64,000 nucleotides of DNA from Mycobacterium sp. DL440 (GCF_011745145.1 NZ_CP050191.1:1515991-1579990); one strand, 5' to 3'. Shown: positions 19,901 to 28,635, numbered from the stretch's first letter. Made by a program: numbers and translations. Notes: a model not told the origin generated them from the sequence alone.

Positions 19901-20311
19901 GTCCGGGCACATCTGGATTCCGCGGGTATCACCTACAGCTACCTCGACGGTTCCGTCGACTCCGACGGAAGGGCCAGGGCCATAGAGGAATTCGGTGCCG
20001 GTGCCAGTCAGGTTTTCCTGATCAGCCTCAAGGCGGGCGGATTCGGGCTCAACCTCACCGCCGCCGACTACTGCTTCCTGTGTGACCCATGGTGGAGCCC
20101 GGCCGCCGAGGCGCAGGCTGTCGACCGGGCCCACCGCATGGGGCAGGCCCGGCCGGTCAGCGTCTATCGCCTGGTCGCGGAGAACACCATCGAGGAGAAA
20201 GTGGTGGCGTTGCAGGACCGCAAGCGGGCCCTGTTCGCCGCGGTGGTCGACGACGGGGATCTGTTCGGCTCGACCATCTCCGCCTCCGATATCCGCGAAC
20301 TGCTCGGATGA
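16985..20311 (+). CDS. helZ: SWIM zinc finger SNF2-family helicase
   Basis: 1108 aa. The SWIM motif CSCPVGSFCKH lies near 78-88. A long middle region (about 200-640) resembles the bacterial SNF2-associated domain. The SNF2 motor follows, with Walker A DDMGLGKT near 674-681, a DEAQ Walker B near 770 and the C-terminal helicase region ending with WWSPAAEAQAVDRAHRMGQ, a classical SNF2 motif VI. It resembles M. tuberculosis HelZ (Rv2101). A DNA translocase or remodelling role is likely, the exact function unknown. Its stop abuts the stop of the convergent permease gene. Confidence 0.9.
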   Translation: MRPGFGFGIARDELIRDFGAQSTVRGERYAAEGRVRDIEFDDDDRVLRGRCVGSHGQLYVLEVGLSQGSRAVVEWALCSCPVGSFCKHAVALVLAAAPSDAAHPPAERWRYLLDKVLDEVAVPAGGGKPIALEFSIGAPTRHRPGTLLMLRPLTLGKRGTWITRALTWRRLADYPDAGEFDRDQYRAVRALVSEMVRYSSPHSGDGMMLNGMPATLWPRLDEVLDAGVTILADSASDIRAVELAKNVHLRLDFAAEGAGGAVMSVSLIVDGQGRDPDGVGLIGMPAPHGMFQVVDSVLRLGAFDPVPGRTMAELLGHHEQVHIPADMARELAVDILPRLASSVDMEVADGLFVPPTITGPLPALTVNVVDGGARVFWSTRYEVNDQHHDFDPLSSAGLIGYRDAAAEEELWQRVMPALRAVAAAARDWKRQAAQHVNRRVSTTLDTDAVHELRAIVNAASALDAVAVASRHTLLGGVNLTAVEAAVLCDQTLPELGCYADLIVDADGRYQAAGADPVLSFSGDTSVPGDWFSLNVTVSVDGETVALPEVIRELAAGATHMLLPSGIYFRLDTPELVRLRALLDEARALGEIDGDRVNAASLNITLWDELLELGVVDEQLARWRANLARLAAARPPVSIDPPAGLDAELRDYQRDGLDWLSFLWDNGIGGVLADDMGLGKTVQTLALITRAVSGGAGKFLVVAPTSVARNWLAECRKFTPGLNAVVVTSTAARAAVGLAEQVAAADIVVTSYTLLRMDVAAYSQITWAGMVLDEAQFVKNHHSKTHQAARLLDVPFKLAITGTPMENNLMELWSLLSITVPGLFPSPKVFETYFRKPIESGTAGDLLPVLRRRIKPVLLRRTKSQVLTELPPKSEQVLTIGLSAKHRKIYDTRLARERQKVLGLLGDWEKNRFQIFRSLTLLRQLSLHPGLIDDSARSVGSAKIDFLVEQLDQLVAEGHSALVFSQFTGFLAIVRAHLDSAGITYSYLDGSVDSDGRARAIEEFGAGASQVFLISLKAGGFGLNLTAADYCFLCDPWWSPAAEAQAVDRAHRMGQARPVSVYRLVAENTIEEKVVALQDRKRALFAAVVDDGDLFGSTISASDIRELLG

Positions 20312-21901
20312 TCAGCCGGGCAGTTCGGCGGTCGGGGTGTCCACCTGTTTGATCGGGCCGGTGAACCAGTGCTTCACCGACGCGTGCCAGTAGATGAAGA
20401 GCAGTATCAGCACGCTGCCCACCAGTAGCGGGGTGTAGTTCACGAACTTCCACTGGAAACTCGGATCCCACGGCATGCCGCCGAGCGAGGTGGGGAACAT
20501 CGCGATGATCGCCGTGACGATAATCTCGACAATCGCCACCGGCGCCATCCACTTGTACTTGTTGCCCACGTTCCACCGGCCCTGCTCGAACGAGTCGCCG
20601 GCCTTCCACCGGTAGTAGATCGGTACTGCGAAGCACAGGTAGAGCCCGACCACGCCGATCGAGACCACCGCATAAAACGCCACGGGTGAAGGCACGTCGA
20701 CGCCGTTCACCGGAATCTTCACCGGCACGACGGCGGGCAGAGTGATGATCGCCGCGATCACCGCGGTGATGATGACGGCGTTGGCGGGCACGCGCGTGGA
20801 GCTGATCTTCGACCACAGCTGGTGTCCGGGCACTGCGCGGTCCCGGCTGAACGCGAACAGCATGCGCGACGCGCTGGTCTGGCAGGCGGTGGTGCAGAAC
20901 AACTGACCCGCGGTGGCGATGAGCAGCACGACGCCGGCCCACTTCGATCCGAGCGCCTGGGTGAAGATGGTCGCCACCGCACCACCGTTGGCCGACACCT
21001 CGTCGGAGTTCTGCACCGCGAACAGGAAGGACAGCAACAGGATCCAGCCGCCGATCGCCGAGTAGAAGATAGACTGCCAGATTCCCTTCGCAGCGGCATT
21101 GGCCGCGCTCTTGGTCTCCTCGGACAGGTGCGCTGACGCGTCATATCCGGTGATCGTGTACTGGGTCAGGATCGCCGAGATCGGTAGCACGAACAGCAGG
21201 AAGCCCCAACCCGACGTAGAGCCGGAAAAGATACCGGAATTGTTGATGGTCTTGGCGAAAACCTCGGAGACACTGGCGTGTTGGTCGGGCAGCAGCCACA
21301 GGATGGCGACCACCGCGGTGGCGCCGGCGACATGCCACCACACCGAGATGTTGTTGATGACAGCAAGCAGGTGGGACGAGAAGATGTTGATCACGGCCGA
21401 GACCGCCAGGATGATGAGAAACATGATGAACACCCGGGTCAGGCTGTAATTCGCCAGCCAGGATTCGCTGAACGTGCCCAGGGTGAGATCCAGGAACGTC
21501 GCACTGCCGTAGGACACCGACGCCAGGATCGCGATCAGGCCGATCAGGTTGAGCCAGCCGGTGTAGAAGCCGGCCTTGGGGCCACCGAGTTTGGATGCCC
21601 ACCAATAGATTCCACCCGAGGTGGGATAGGCGGAGACGAGTTCGGCGAGACAGAACCCGATGATCAGGATGAACACCGAGACAATCGGCCAACCCCAGGC
21701 GATGGCGGCCGGGCCGCCGTTGTTCCAGCCCAGCCCGAATGAGGTGAAGCAACCAGCCAGGATCGAGATGATCGAGAACGAGATGGCGAAGTTGGAGAAT
21801 CCGGACCAGGATCGCTGAAGTTCCTGGACGTAGCCGAGTTTGGCAAGATGTTGTTCGTCGTCGGTGAGGTGTTCGGTGAGTTCTTCGTGCCCCTCGGGCA
21901 T
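20312..21901 (-). CDS. APC-superfamily amino acid/polyamine permease
   Basis: 529 aa with about 12 hydrophobic segments. The first begins near residue 35 (SGFSNFAISFSIISILAG), typical of the amino acid-polyamine-organocation family and close in look to GABA/choline-type permeases. SSTRVPANAVIITAVIAAII matches the family's central loop. The ATG at 21899-21901 has a GAGGAG Shine-Dalgarno. Divergent from glnA4 with 189 bp between, it likely imports the substrate of that operon, such as a polyamine, ethanolamine or GABA. Confidence 0.88.
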   Translation of the reverse strand: MPEGHEELTEHLTDDEQHLAKLGYVQELQRSWSGFSNFAISFSIISILAGCFTSFGLGWNNGGPAAIAWGWPIVSVFILIIGFCLAELVSAYPTSGGIYWWASKLGGPKAGFYTGWLNLIGLIAILASVSYGSATFLDLTLGTFSESWLANYSLTRVFIMFLIILAVSAVINIFSSHLLAVINNISVWWHVAGATAVVAILWLLPDQHASVSEVFAKTINNSGIFSGSTSGWGFLLFVLPISAILTQYTITGYDASAHLSEETKSAANAAAKGIWQSIFYSAIGGWILLLSFLFAVQNSDEVSANGGAVATIFTQALGSKWAGVVLLIATAGQLFCTTACQTSASRMLFAFSRDRAVPGHQLWSKISSTRVPANAVIITAVIAAIITLPAVVPVKIPVNGVDVPSPVAFYAVVSIGVVGLYLCFAVPIYYRWKAGDSFEQGRWNVGNKYKWMAPVAIVEIIVTAIIAMFPTSLGGMPWDPSFQWKFVNYTPLLVGSVLILLFIYWHASVKHWFTGPIKQVDTPTAELPG

Positions 21902-22090
21902 GGCGGCTCCTCGTGTGCAGGGCGGTGGGCGGTCTGCACACGGACAATAGAACGTTATTGGTCTGTTGTCCTACCTTTTAGGGGTGACAATCATGCTAAT
22001 TCGGGGCACGATCATGACGTCATCGGCGAGGCAATGGTTGGCTGGGCGGCAGGTTGGTCGGCTGGTCCCACACGGGCAGGAGGGTGCGCA
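21902..22090. other. Divergent control region permease / glnA4
   Basis: AT-richer than its surroundings. It holds the inverted repeat GGACAA (21942-21947) and TTGTCC (21966-21971) around an AACGTT core flanked by CAATA and TATTG. This is a plausible operator for the FadR-type regulator at 26385-27140, although no known box was matched. A strong AGGAGG precedes the glnA4 ATG. Confidence 0.4.
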
Positions 22091-23458
22091 ATGAGCCAGA
22101 ACCCCGGCATGCTGGCACGGGCCGACCTGGAGCAAATGGTGGCGGCGGGTGAGATAGACACCGTGATCGTCGCCTTCTGCGATATGCAGGGCCGGCTGAC
22201 GGGCAAGCGGGTTTCCGGGCGGTTGTTCGTCGAGGAGGTCGCCGCGCACGGCGCGGAGTGTTGTAACTACCTGCTCGCGGTCGATGTCGACATGAACACC
22301 GTCGGTGGCTATTCGATGTCGAGTTGGGACACCGGGTATGGCGACATGGTGATGACCGCGGACTTCAGCACCCTGCGGGTGGTCCCGTGGCTGCCCGGCA
22401 CGGCGTTGGTGATGGCGGATTTGTCGTGGCTCGATGGTCGCCCCGTCGAGCAGGCACCCCGCAGCATCCTCAACCGGCAGATCGACCGTCTGACCGCGCG
22501 GAAACTGGTGCCCTATGTGGGCACCGAACTTGAATTCATGGTGTTCGACAACACTTTCCGCGAGGCCTGGGCCGCGGGCTACCGCGACCTGACGCCGGCC
22601 AGCGACTACAACGTCGACTACGCGATGATGGCGTCCACCCGGATGGAACCGCTGCTGCGTGCCATCCGCCTCGGCATGGAGGGCGCCGGGCTGTACTGCG
22701 AGGGCGTAAAGGGGGAGTGCAACCTTGGTCAGCAGGAAATCGCCTTCCGCTATGACCATGCCCGCAACACCTGCGACAACCACACCATCTACAAGAACGG
22801 TGCCAAGGAGATCGCCGACCAGCACGGCAAGAGCTTGACATTCATGGCGAAATTCGATGAACGCGAAGGCAACAGCTGTCATATCCACATCTCGCTGCGC
22901 GACGATGACGGGTCGCCGGTATTCGCCGACGAGTCCGGACCACATGGCATGTCACCCATGTTCCGCAGCTTCATCGCCGGCCAACTCGCCACGCTGCGCG
23001 AGCTCACCTTGTTCTATGCACCGAACATCAACTCCTACAAGAGATTTGCCGACGGCAGCTTCGCGCCGACCGCCATTGCCTGGGGCATGGACAACCGCAC
23101 CTGCGCGTTGCGGGTGGTCGGCCACGGGTCCGGCATGCGGGTGGAATGCCGGGCGCCCGGCGGCGACGTCAACCAGTACCTGGCGGTGTCGGCGCTGATC
23201 GCCGGGGGCCTGTACGGCATCGACCACGAGTTGGAACTGCCCGATGCGCTGCCGGGCAATGCCTATGCCAGTGAGGTGCAACGGTTGCCCACCACCTTGG
23301 CCCAGGCGGCCGAGCTGTTCGAGAAGTCGGAGGTGGCGCGCACGGCCTTCGGGGACGACGTTGTGGAGCACTACCTGAACAATGCGCGGGTCGAACTTTC
23401 GGCATTCAATTCCGCGGTGACCGACTGGGAAAGGGTGCGCGGTTTTGAGCGGCTCTGA
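22091..23458 (+). CDS. glnA4: Glutamine synthetase-like gamma-glutamyl ligase
   Basis: 455 aa from the ATG at 22091, which has AGGAGG seven nt upstream; an upstream in-frame start would reach into the permease promoter region. It is a GlnA3/GlnA4/PuuA-type relative of glutamine synthetase. The C-terminal catalytic domain shows GECNLGQQEIAFRYD, NSCHIHISLRD and the loop NSYKRFADGSFAPT. These enzymes glutamylate amines (putrescine, ethanolamine) rather than ammonia. The following hydrolase and dehydrogenase genes support this. First gene of a five-gene operon. Confidence 0.9.
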   Translation: MSQNPGMLARADLEQMVAAGEIDTVIVAFCDMQGRLTGKRVSGRLFVEEVAAHGAECCNYLLAVDVDMNTVGGYSMSSWDTGYGDMVMTADFSTLRVVPWLPGTALVMADLSWLDGRPVEQAPRSILNRQIDRLTARKLVPYVGTELEFMVFDNTFREAWAAGYRDLTPASDYNVDYAMMASTRMEPLLRAIRLGMEGAGLYCEGVKGECNLGQQEIAFRYDHARNTCDNHTIYKNGAKEIADQHGKSLTFMAKFDEREGNSCHIHISLRDDDGSPVFADESGPHGMSPMFRSFIAGQLATLRELTLFYAPNINSYKRFADGSFAPTAIAWGMDNRTCALRVVGHGSGMRVECRAPGGDVNQYLAVSALIAGGLYGIDHELELPDALPGNAYASEVQRLPTTLAQAAELFEKSEVARTAFGDDVVEHYLNNARVELSAFNSAVTDWERVRGFERL

Positions 23459-24218
23459 GGTGAGCGGCGCGGGTGCCCGCGCTCGGCCCGTGATCGGCAT
23501 GACGACGTATCTGCAGCAGGCGCAGACGGGAGTCTGGGACGTGCGGGCGAGTTTCCTGCCGCAGGTCTACTTCGAAGGCGTCACCCGTGCGGGCGCCATT
23601 GCGCTCCTGTTACCGCCGCAGCCGGTGGATCGTGAGATCGCCGACCGAGTGCTCGACCGCGTAGACGGACTGGTCATCACCGGCGGCCCGGACGTGGATC
23701 CGGCACGCTATGGGCAGCAGGCCCATTCAACTACCAACGAGCCGGCCACCGAGCGCGACGCCTGGGAGTTCGCTCTGCTGGAAGCCGCTCTGCGACGCGA
23801 TATTCCGGTACTCGGCGTGTGCCGAGGGGCGCAGGTGCTCAACGCTGCGCTGGGCGGCACCCTGCACCAGCATCTGCCCGACGTGATCGGGCACACCCAT
23901 CACCAGAAGGGCAACGCGGTGTTCGGCACGTCGGCGGTGCGCACGCTGCCCGACACCAGACTGGCCGATCTGATCGGTGAGACGTCCGACGCGCAGTGCT
24001 ATCACCACCAGGCGATCGACCGGCTCGGCGAGGGCCTGGTGGTGAGCGCCCGCGACACCGATGGCGTGATCGAGGCGGTGGAACGTGACCCCGCGCTGCC
24101 TGGCGATGCGTTCGTGCTGGGCGTGCAATGGCACCCCGAAGAAAGTCTCGACGACCTACGGCTGTTCACCGCCGTGGTGGACGCGGCCAGAACCTATGCG
24201 ACAGAGAGGGTCTCATGA
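23445..24218 (+). CDS. Gamma-glutamyl-GABA hydrolase-like class I amidotransferase
   Basis: 257 aa, PuuD family. Catalytic Cys in GVCRGAQVL near 125 and His-Glu in QWHPEE near 230 are present, plus the family loop VITGGPDVDPARYG. It should release glutamate from gamma-glutamylated acids made after oxidation. It overlaps glnA4 by 14 bp, so translation is probably coupled. M. tuberculosis has the same gene pair (Rv2860c-Rv2859c). Confidence 0.9.
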   Translation: MSGSEVSGAGARARPVIGMTTYLQQAQTGVWDVRASFLPQVYFEGVTRAGAIALLLPPQPVDREIADRVLDRVDGLVITGGPDVDPARYGQQAHSTTNEPATERDAWEFALLEAALRRDIPVLGVCRGAQVLNAALGGTLHQHLPDVIGHTHHQKGNAVFGTSAVRTLPDTRLADLIGETSDAQCYHHQAIDRLGEGLVVSARDTDGVIEAVERDPALPGDAFVLGVQWHPEESLDDLRLFTAVVDAARTYATERVS

Positions 24219-25594
24219 CATCCAGCCAGGTCGTCAACCCGGCCACCGAAGAGGTGCTGACTACGGTCCACCTCCTCGATGTGGCCGCCGTCGACGATGC
24301 GGTGGCGCGTGCCGCCGCCGCCCAACGGGCCTGGGCCCGGCTGGCACCGGCCGAGCGGGCGGCCGCGCTGCGCGCATTCGCCGCCGTCGTCGACGCCCAC
24401 ATCGATGACCTGGCGGCGCTGGAGGTGGCCAATTCCGGGCACCCGATCGGGCAGGCGGAGTGGGAGGCGGGGCACGTCCGGGATGTCCTGCAGTTCTTTT
24501 CCGCCACCCCGGAGCGGTTGAGCGGCAAGCAGATCCCGGTGGCCGGCGGCTTGGATGTCACGTTCAACGAGCCGCTCGGTGTCGTCGGGATCATCACGCC
24601 GTGGAACTTCCCGATGACCATCGCCGCGTGGGGCTTCGCTCCGGCGTTGGCTGCCGGTAATGCCGTGGTACTCAAGCCCGCTGAATGGACCCCGCTCACC
24701 TCGATCCGGCTCGGTGAGCTCGCCATCGAATCAGGTTTGCCGGCCGGGCTTCTTCAGGTGCTGCCGGGTAAGGGTTCGGTGGTCGGGGAGCGGTTCGTCA
24801 CCCATCCCGGCGTGCGCAAGGTGGTGTTCACCGGATCCACCGCGGTGGGGACGCGGGTGATGGCCGGGGCGGCAGCCCAGGTCAAGCGGGTGACCCTGGA
24901 GTTGGGTGGCAAGAGCGCGAACATCGTGTTCGACGACTGCGATCTGGAGAAGGCCGCAGCCACCGCGCCGTACGGGGTGTTCGACAACGCCGGGCAGGAC
25001 TGTTGCGCGCGTAGCCGGATCCTGGTGCAGCGCAGTGTCTACGACCGATTCATGGAACTGCTGGAGCCGGCGGTCAAAGGCGTCGCCGTCGGGGATCCCA
25101 CCGAGCGAGTCACCGAGATGGGGCCACTGGTATCGCGTCCGCACTGGGAGTCGGTGTCGTCCTACGTGCCCGACGGCGCCCCGGTGGCTTTCCGGGGTTC
25201 CGCCCCTGAGGGGCCCGGGTTCTGGTTCCCGCCAACGGTGTTGACCCCGCAACGCACCGACCGCACCGTGACCGACGAAATCTTCGGCCCGGTGGTGACC
25301 GTGCTGCCGTTCGAGGACGAGGCCGACGCCATCGCGCTGGCCAACGACACACCCTACGGATTGTCGGGCTCGATCTGGACCGACAACCTGTCTCGTGCAC
25401 TTCGGGTTTCGCGGGCGGTGGAAGCGGGCAATCTCAGTGTCAATTCGCACTCGTCGGTTCGGTACAACACGCCGTTCGGCGGTTTCAAACAGTCCGGGCT
25501 CGGACGCGAATTGGGACCCGATGCGCCGCTGTCGTTCACCGAAACCAAGAATGTCTTCTTCGCCATAGAAGATCGAGCAGAGGAGTCCTTTTAA
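24215..25594 (+). CDS. aldC: Aldehyde dehydrogenase (AldC/PuuC-like)
   Basis: 459 aa; the ATG overlaps the upstream stop (ATGA). The NAD-binding motif FTGSTAVG, the general-base Glu in ELGGKSANIV (near 229) and the nucleophile in GQDCCARSR (near 263) are all present. In context it should oxidise gamma-glutamyl-aminoaldehydes to the acids cleaved by the upstream hydrolase. Starting further upstream would cover the hydrolase gene in another frame. Confidence 0.92.
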   Translation: MTSSQVVNPATEEVLTTVHLLDVAAVDDAVARAAAAQRAWARLAPAERAAALRAFAAVVDAHIDDLAALEVANSGHPIGQAEWEAGHVRDVLQFFSATPERLSGKQIPVAGGLDVTFNEPLGVVGIITPWNFPMTIAAWGFAPALAAGNAVVLKPAEWTPLTSIRLGELAIESGLPAGLLQVLPGKGSVVGERFVTHPGVRKVVFTGSTAVGTRVMAGAAAQVKRVTLELGGKSANIVFDDCDLEKAAATAPYGVFDNAGQDCCARSRILVQRSVYDRFMELLEPAVKGVAVGDPTERVTEMGPLVSRPHWESVSSYVPDGAPVAFRGSAPEGPGFWFPPTVLTPQRTDRTVTDEIFGPVVTVLPFEDEADAIALANDTPYGLSGSIWTDNLSRALRVSRAVEAGNLSVNSHSSVRYNTPFGGFKQSGLGRELGPDAPLSFTETKNVFFAIEDRAEESF

Positions 25595-26367
25595 TGGATC
25601 TGACCCAACGCCTGGCCGGCAAGGTTGCCGTCGTCACCGGTGGGGCCAGCGGCATCGGCTTGGCCACCGGGCGGCGGCTGCGAGCCGAGGGGGCCACGAT
25701 CGTCGTGGGTGATATCGACGCCGCCACGGGCGAGGCCGCCGCCGAGGAACTCGACGGGCTGTTCGTCGGCGTCGACGTGGCCGACCAGGATGCTGTCGAC
25801 CATCTCTTCGACACTGCGGCAGCGACATTCGGCTCGGTCGACATCGCGTTCAACAACGCCGGGATCTCGCCACCCGAGGATGACCTGATCGAGACCACCG
25901 AGCTGCCGGCCTGGCAGCGGGTGCAGGACATCAACCTGAAATCGGTGTACCTGTCCTGCCGGGCGGCATTGCGCCACATGGTGCCCGCGGGCAAGGGCTC
26001 GATCATCAACACCGCGTCGTTCGTGGCGGTGATGGGTTCGGCCACCTCCCAGATCTCCTACACCGCGTCCAAGGGCGGCGTGCTGGCCATGTCACGCGAG
26101 CTGGGGGTGCAGTATGCACGACAGGGCATCCGGGTCAACGCCTTATGCCCCGGCCCGGTGAACACCCCGCTGCTGCAGGAGTTGTTCGCCAAGGATCCCG
26201 AGCGTGCCGCGCGGCGGCTCGTGCACATCCCGCTGGGCCGTTTCGCCGAGCCTGAGGAGTTGGCCGCCGCGGTGGCGTTCCTGGCCAGTGACGACGCGTC
26301 GTTCATCACGGGCTCGACATTCCTGGTCGACGGCGGCATCAGCTCCGCGTACGTGACGCCCCTGTGA
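25594..26367 (+). CDS. Short-chain dehydrogenase/reductase
   Basis: 257 aa classical SDR. The cofactor loop TGGASGIG is near 15-22, NNAG follows at mid-protein and the catalytic Tyr-Lys in SYTASKGG is near 156-160. Start and ALDH stop share TAATG, indicating coupling. Position matches M. tuberculosis Rv2857c. It probably reduces or oxidises a pathway intermediate; the substrate is unknown. Confidence 0.92.
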   Translation: MDLTQRLAGKVAVVTGGASGIGLATGRRLRAEGATIVVGDIDAATGEAAAEELDGLFVGVDVADQDAVDHLFDTAAATFGSVDIAFNNAGISPPEDDLIETTELPAWQRVQDINLKSVYLSCRAALRHMVPAGKGSIINTASFVAVMGSATSQISYTASKGGVLAMSRELGVQYARQGIRVNALCPGPVNTPLLQELFAKDPERAARRLVHIPLGRFAEPEELAAAVAFLASDDASFITGSTFLVDGGISSAYVTPL

Positions 26368-26384
26368 CACCCTGGTAGCTCGCC

Positions 26385-27140
26385 ATGACCGCAGAACCCG
26401 ACCCGCAGCCCACCGCAGGACCTGATTCGCGGCTCGCCGCGGAAACGGCCGGTCCGCTCCTGCGTCCCGTTCGGCTGGGCAATGCCTTCGAGGACACCGT
26501 CGGCCGGCTGCTGGAGACGATCCGGCTGGGGGTGTTGGGCCCGGGGGAGTCACTGCCGCCGGAGCGTGAGCTGGCAGCCCGCCTGGGGGTCAGCCGTGAC
26601 ACGGTCCGGGAGGCGATCAAGTCGCTGGCCGACGCGGGTTACTTGGTGTCCAAGCGGGGCCGGTACGGCGGTACCTTCCTGGCCACTGAGTTGCCCGCAC
26701 TGCCCACGACCAGTCATCGTCCGACGCGCGAGGAGATCGATGATGCGTTGCGGTTGCGCGAGATCCTGGAGGTCGGGGCCGCGCGGATGGCGGCCGGACG
26801 GACGTTGAGCGCAGCCGAGCGGGAGGGGTTGTGGTCGCGGCTGGCAGACGTCCGGGCCGCTGAACCCGACGACTATCGACGTCTGGATTCACGGCTGCAC
26901 CTGGCCGTCGCCGAGGCGGCGGGGTCCCCGTCGCTGGTGCCGCTGGTTGCCGAGAACCGGATGCGGCTCAACGCGCTACTGGATCAGATTCCGCTGTTGG
27001 CGCGCAACATCGCCCATTCCGACGAACAGCACGAAGCGATCGTGATGGCGATCCTGGCCGGTGACAGTGAGCGGGCCGCAGCGGCCATGCTGGCCCACGT
27101 CGGCGGTTCATCGGCGTTGCTGCACGGCTTTCTGGATTAG
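26385..27140 (+). CDS. GntR/FadR-family transcriptional regulator
   Basis: 251 aa. The N-terminal winged helix (about 30-100) contains ESLPPERELAARLGVSRDTV, the GntR signature. The C-terminal all-helical FCD ligand-binding domain (about 115-240) has the metal/ligand histidines in DSRLHLAVAEAAGS. FCD regulators sense organic acids and often control adjacent catabolic operons. It lies 17 bp after the SDR gene as the last gene of the glutamylation operon, and probably controls that operon and the divergent permease. Confidence 0.9.
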   Translation: MTAEPDPQPTAGPDSRLAAETAGPLLRPVRLGNAFEDTVGRLLETIRLGVLGPGESLPPERELAARLGVSRDTVREAIKSLADAGYLVSKRGRYGGTFLATELPALPTTSHRPTREEIDDALRLREILEVGAARMAAGRTLSAAEREGLWSRLADVRAAEPDDYRRLDSRLHLAVAEAAGSPSLVPLVAENRMRLNALLDQIPLLARNIAHSDEQHEAIVMAILAGDSERAAAAMLAHVGGSSALLHGFLD

Positions 27141-27149
27141 ATTCGTAAC

Positions 27150-27479
27150 GTGGACCAGCACGGTAATGAGGTCCAGGTCGAGCGCGCGTCGTCGGCCCTG
27201 GCCGACGTCGACACCCCAGGGTGGGCGCAGCGCTTCGATCTGCTGTCCGACCCGCACCGCCTCGAGATCCTGCTCAGCCTGCACCGGGCGCCGGGGATCT
27301 GCGTGGGCGATCTGGCCACCGCCCTCGGCCGTTCGGAAAACGCCGTCTCCCAGGCGCTGCGGGTGCTCCGTGACCAGGGGTGGGTCACCTCCACCCGGGT
27401 CGGCCGTACGGTCAACTACCGACTCGAGGACGAGACTGTGCATGACCTACTGCATTGGATCGGGGCGCGGCACGGCTGA
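27150..27479 (+). CDS. ArsR/SmtB-family metalloregulator
   Basis: 109 aa, GTG start. The winged helix-turn-helix contains LLSDPHRLEILLSL and VGDLATALGRSENAVSQALR. The C-terminal helix, DETVHDLLHWIGARH, has one Asp, one Glu and three His spaced like the alpha-5 metal site of SmtB/NmtR-type sensors. With nicT starting 58 bp downstream across a perfect palindrome, a nickel- or cobalt-sensing repressor of uptake is the best inference. Orthology to KmtR or NmtR is not established. Confidence 0.88.
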   Translation: MDQHGNEVQVERASSALADVDTPGWAQRFDLLSDPHRLEILLSLHRAPGICVGDLATALGRSENAVSQALRVLRDQGWVTSTRVGRTVNYRLEDETVHDLLHWIGARHG

Positions 27480-27486
27480 AGTGGCA

Positions 27487-27516
27487 TTCTCATCTGTTCA
27501 CATAGACAGATGAGAA
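27487..27516. promoter_or_regulatory. Perfect 11-bp inverted repeat, probable ArsR operator of nicT
   Basis: Arms TTCTCATCTGT (27487-27497) and ACAGATGAGAA (27506-27516) are exact reverse complements separated by eight nt, 21 nt before the nicT ATG. The dyad and position fit an operator for the ArsR-family protein encoded just upstream. Confidence 0.7.
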
Positions 27517-27537
27517 GATGCGTCTTACGCTCGGCCG

Positions 27538-28635
27538 ATGAGTATCGGCGCACCGACCGAAACGACCGCCAAACCGGTTCGATTCGACCGCGCCGATTGG
27601 ACGTCGATCGCCACGATCGGCGGCGTCGTTCTGTTGCTGCATGTATTCGGTTGGGGCGTGCTGATTTTCGGTGTGGCGCCGCAACACATCACGCTGGGAT
27701 CGGCCGGCGTGTTCGGGGTCGGGCTGGGTGTCACCGCCTATCTGTTGGGCGTGCGCCACGCCTTCGACGCCGACCACATCGCCGTCATCGACAACACCAC
27801 CCGAAAACTCGTCGGTGAGGGCACGCGATCGCTCTCGGCCGGGTTTTGGTTCTCACTGGGGCATTCCAGCGTGGTGTTCGGGCTGGCTCTGCTTTTGGCG
27901 TTCGGAGTTCATGCGCTGTCCGGACCGGTGCAGAACGAGGATTCGCCGATGTTGCAGACCCTGGGGCTGATCGGCTCGCTGGTGGCCGGAACCTTCCTGA
28001 TCCTGATCGGCGTGACGAATCTGCTCGCCGCGGTGGCGATCGCCAAGATCTTCCGCGCCATGCGCAACGGTGAGTTCGACGAGGAAGAGCTGGAACTTCA
28101 ACTGCAACAGCGAGGCTTCTTGGCCCGGTTGCTCGGTCGGGTGATGCGACGGGTGAGCAAGCCGTGGCACCTGTACCCGGTCGGCTTTCTGATGGGCCTG
28201 GGGTTCGACACCGCGACCCAGGTGGCGCTCTTGGTGCTGGCGGCGGGCGCCGCCGCGTTCACCCTGCCCTGGTACGCGATTCTCGTGCTGCCGGTGCTGT
28301 TCGCGGCGGGGATGAGTCTTTTCGACAGCCTGGACGGCATCTTCATGGCCCGGGCTTACGGCTGGGCGTTCCTGCAGCCAATCCGCAAGGTGTACTACAA
28401 CCTGACTGTCACGGTGCTGTCGGTGATCGTCGCGCTGGTAATCGGGGTCATCGTGCTGACCGGGCTGCTGGTCGATCGCCTGGGCATCACCACGGGACCG
28501 CTGGCGCTTGTCGGCTCGGCCGATCTGGAATTCGTCGGTTTTGCGATCGTCGGGCTTTTCGTGTTGAGCTGGATTGTGGCCCTTGGGATCTGGCGGTTCG
28601 GCCGGATCGAACAGCGCTGGGCGGCGCGGGCCTAA
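27538..28635 (+). CDS. nicT: NiCoT-family nickel/cobalt transporter
   Basis: 365 aa with about eight membrane segments. The family signature RHAFDADHI (HX4DH) lies in the second helix (about residues 75-85), followed by FSLGHSSVV and the cytoplasmic loop, then LGFDTATQVALL and FDSLDGIFMARAYGWAF. It imports Ni2+ or Co2+ at nanomolar levels, for nickel enzymes such as urease and hydrogenase, and for cobalamin made by the cob genes in this window. Its last four bases overlap the end of convergent mtr. Confidence 0.94.
   Translation: MSIGAPTETTAKPVRFDRADWTSIATIGGVVLLLHVFGWGVLIFGVAPQHITLGSAGVFGVGLGVTAYLLGVRHAFDADHIAVIDNTTRKLVGEGTRSLSAGFWFSLGHSSVVFGLALLLAFGVHALSGPVQNEDSPMLQTLGLIGSLVAGTFLILIGVTNLLAAVAIAKIFRAMRNGEFDEEELELQLQQRGFLARLLGRVMRRVSKPWHLYPVGFLMGLGFDTATQVALLVLAAGAAAFTLPWYAILVLPVLFAAGMSLFDSLDGIFMARAYGWAFLQPIRKVYYNLTVTVLSVIVALVIGVIVLTGLLVDRLGITTGPLALVGSADLEFVGFAIVGLFVLSWIVALGIWRFGRIEQRWAARA

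Noticed and set aside
27480..27537. Nickel/cobalt riboswitch before nicT
   Set aside because: The leader is too short and shows a simple DNA dyad rather than a four-way junction.
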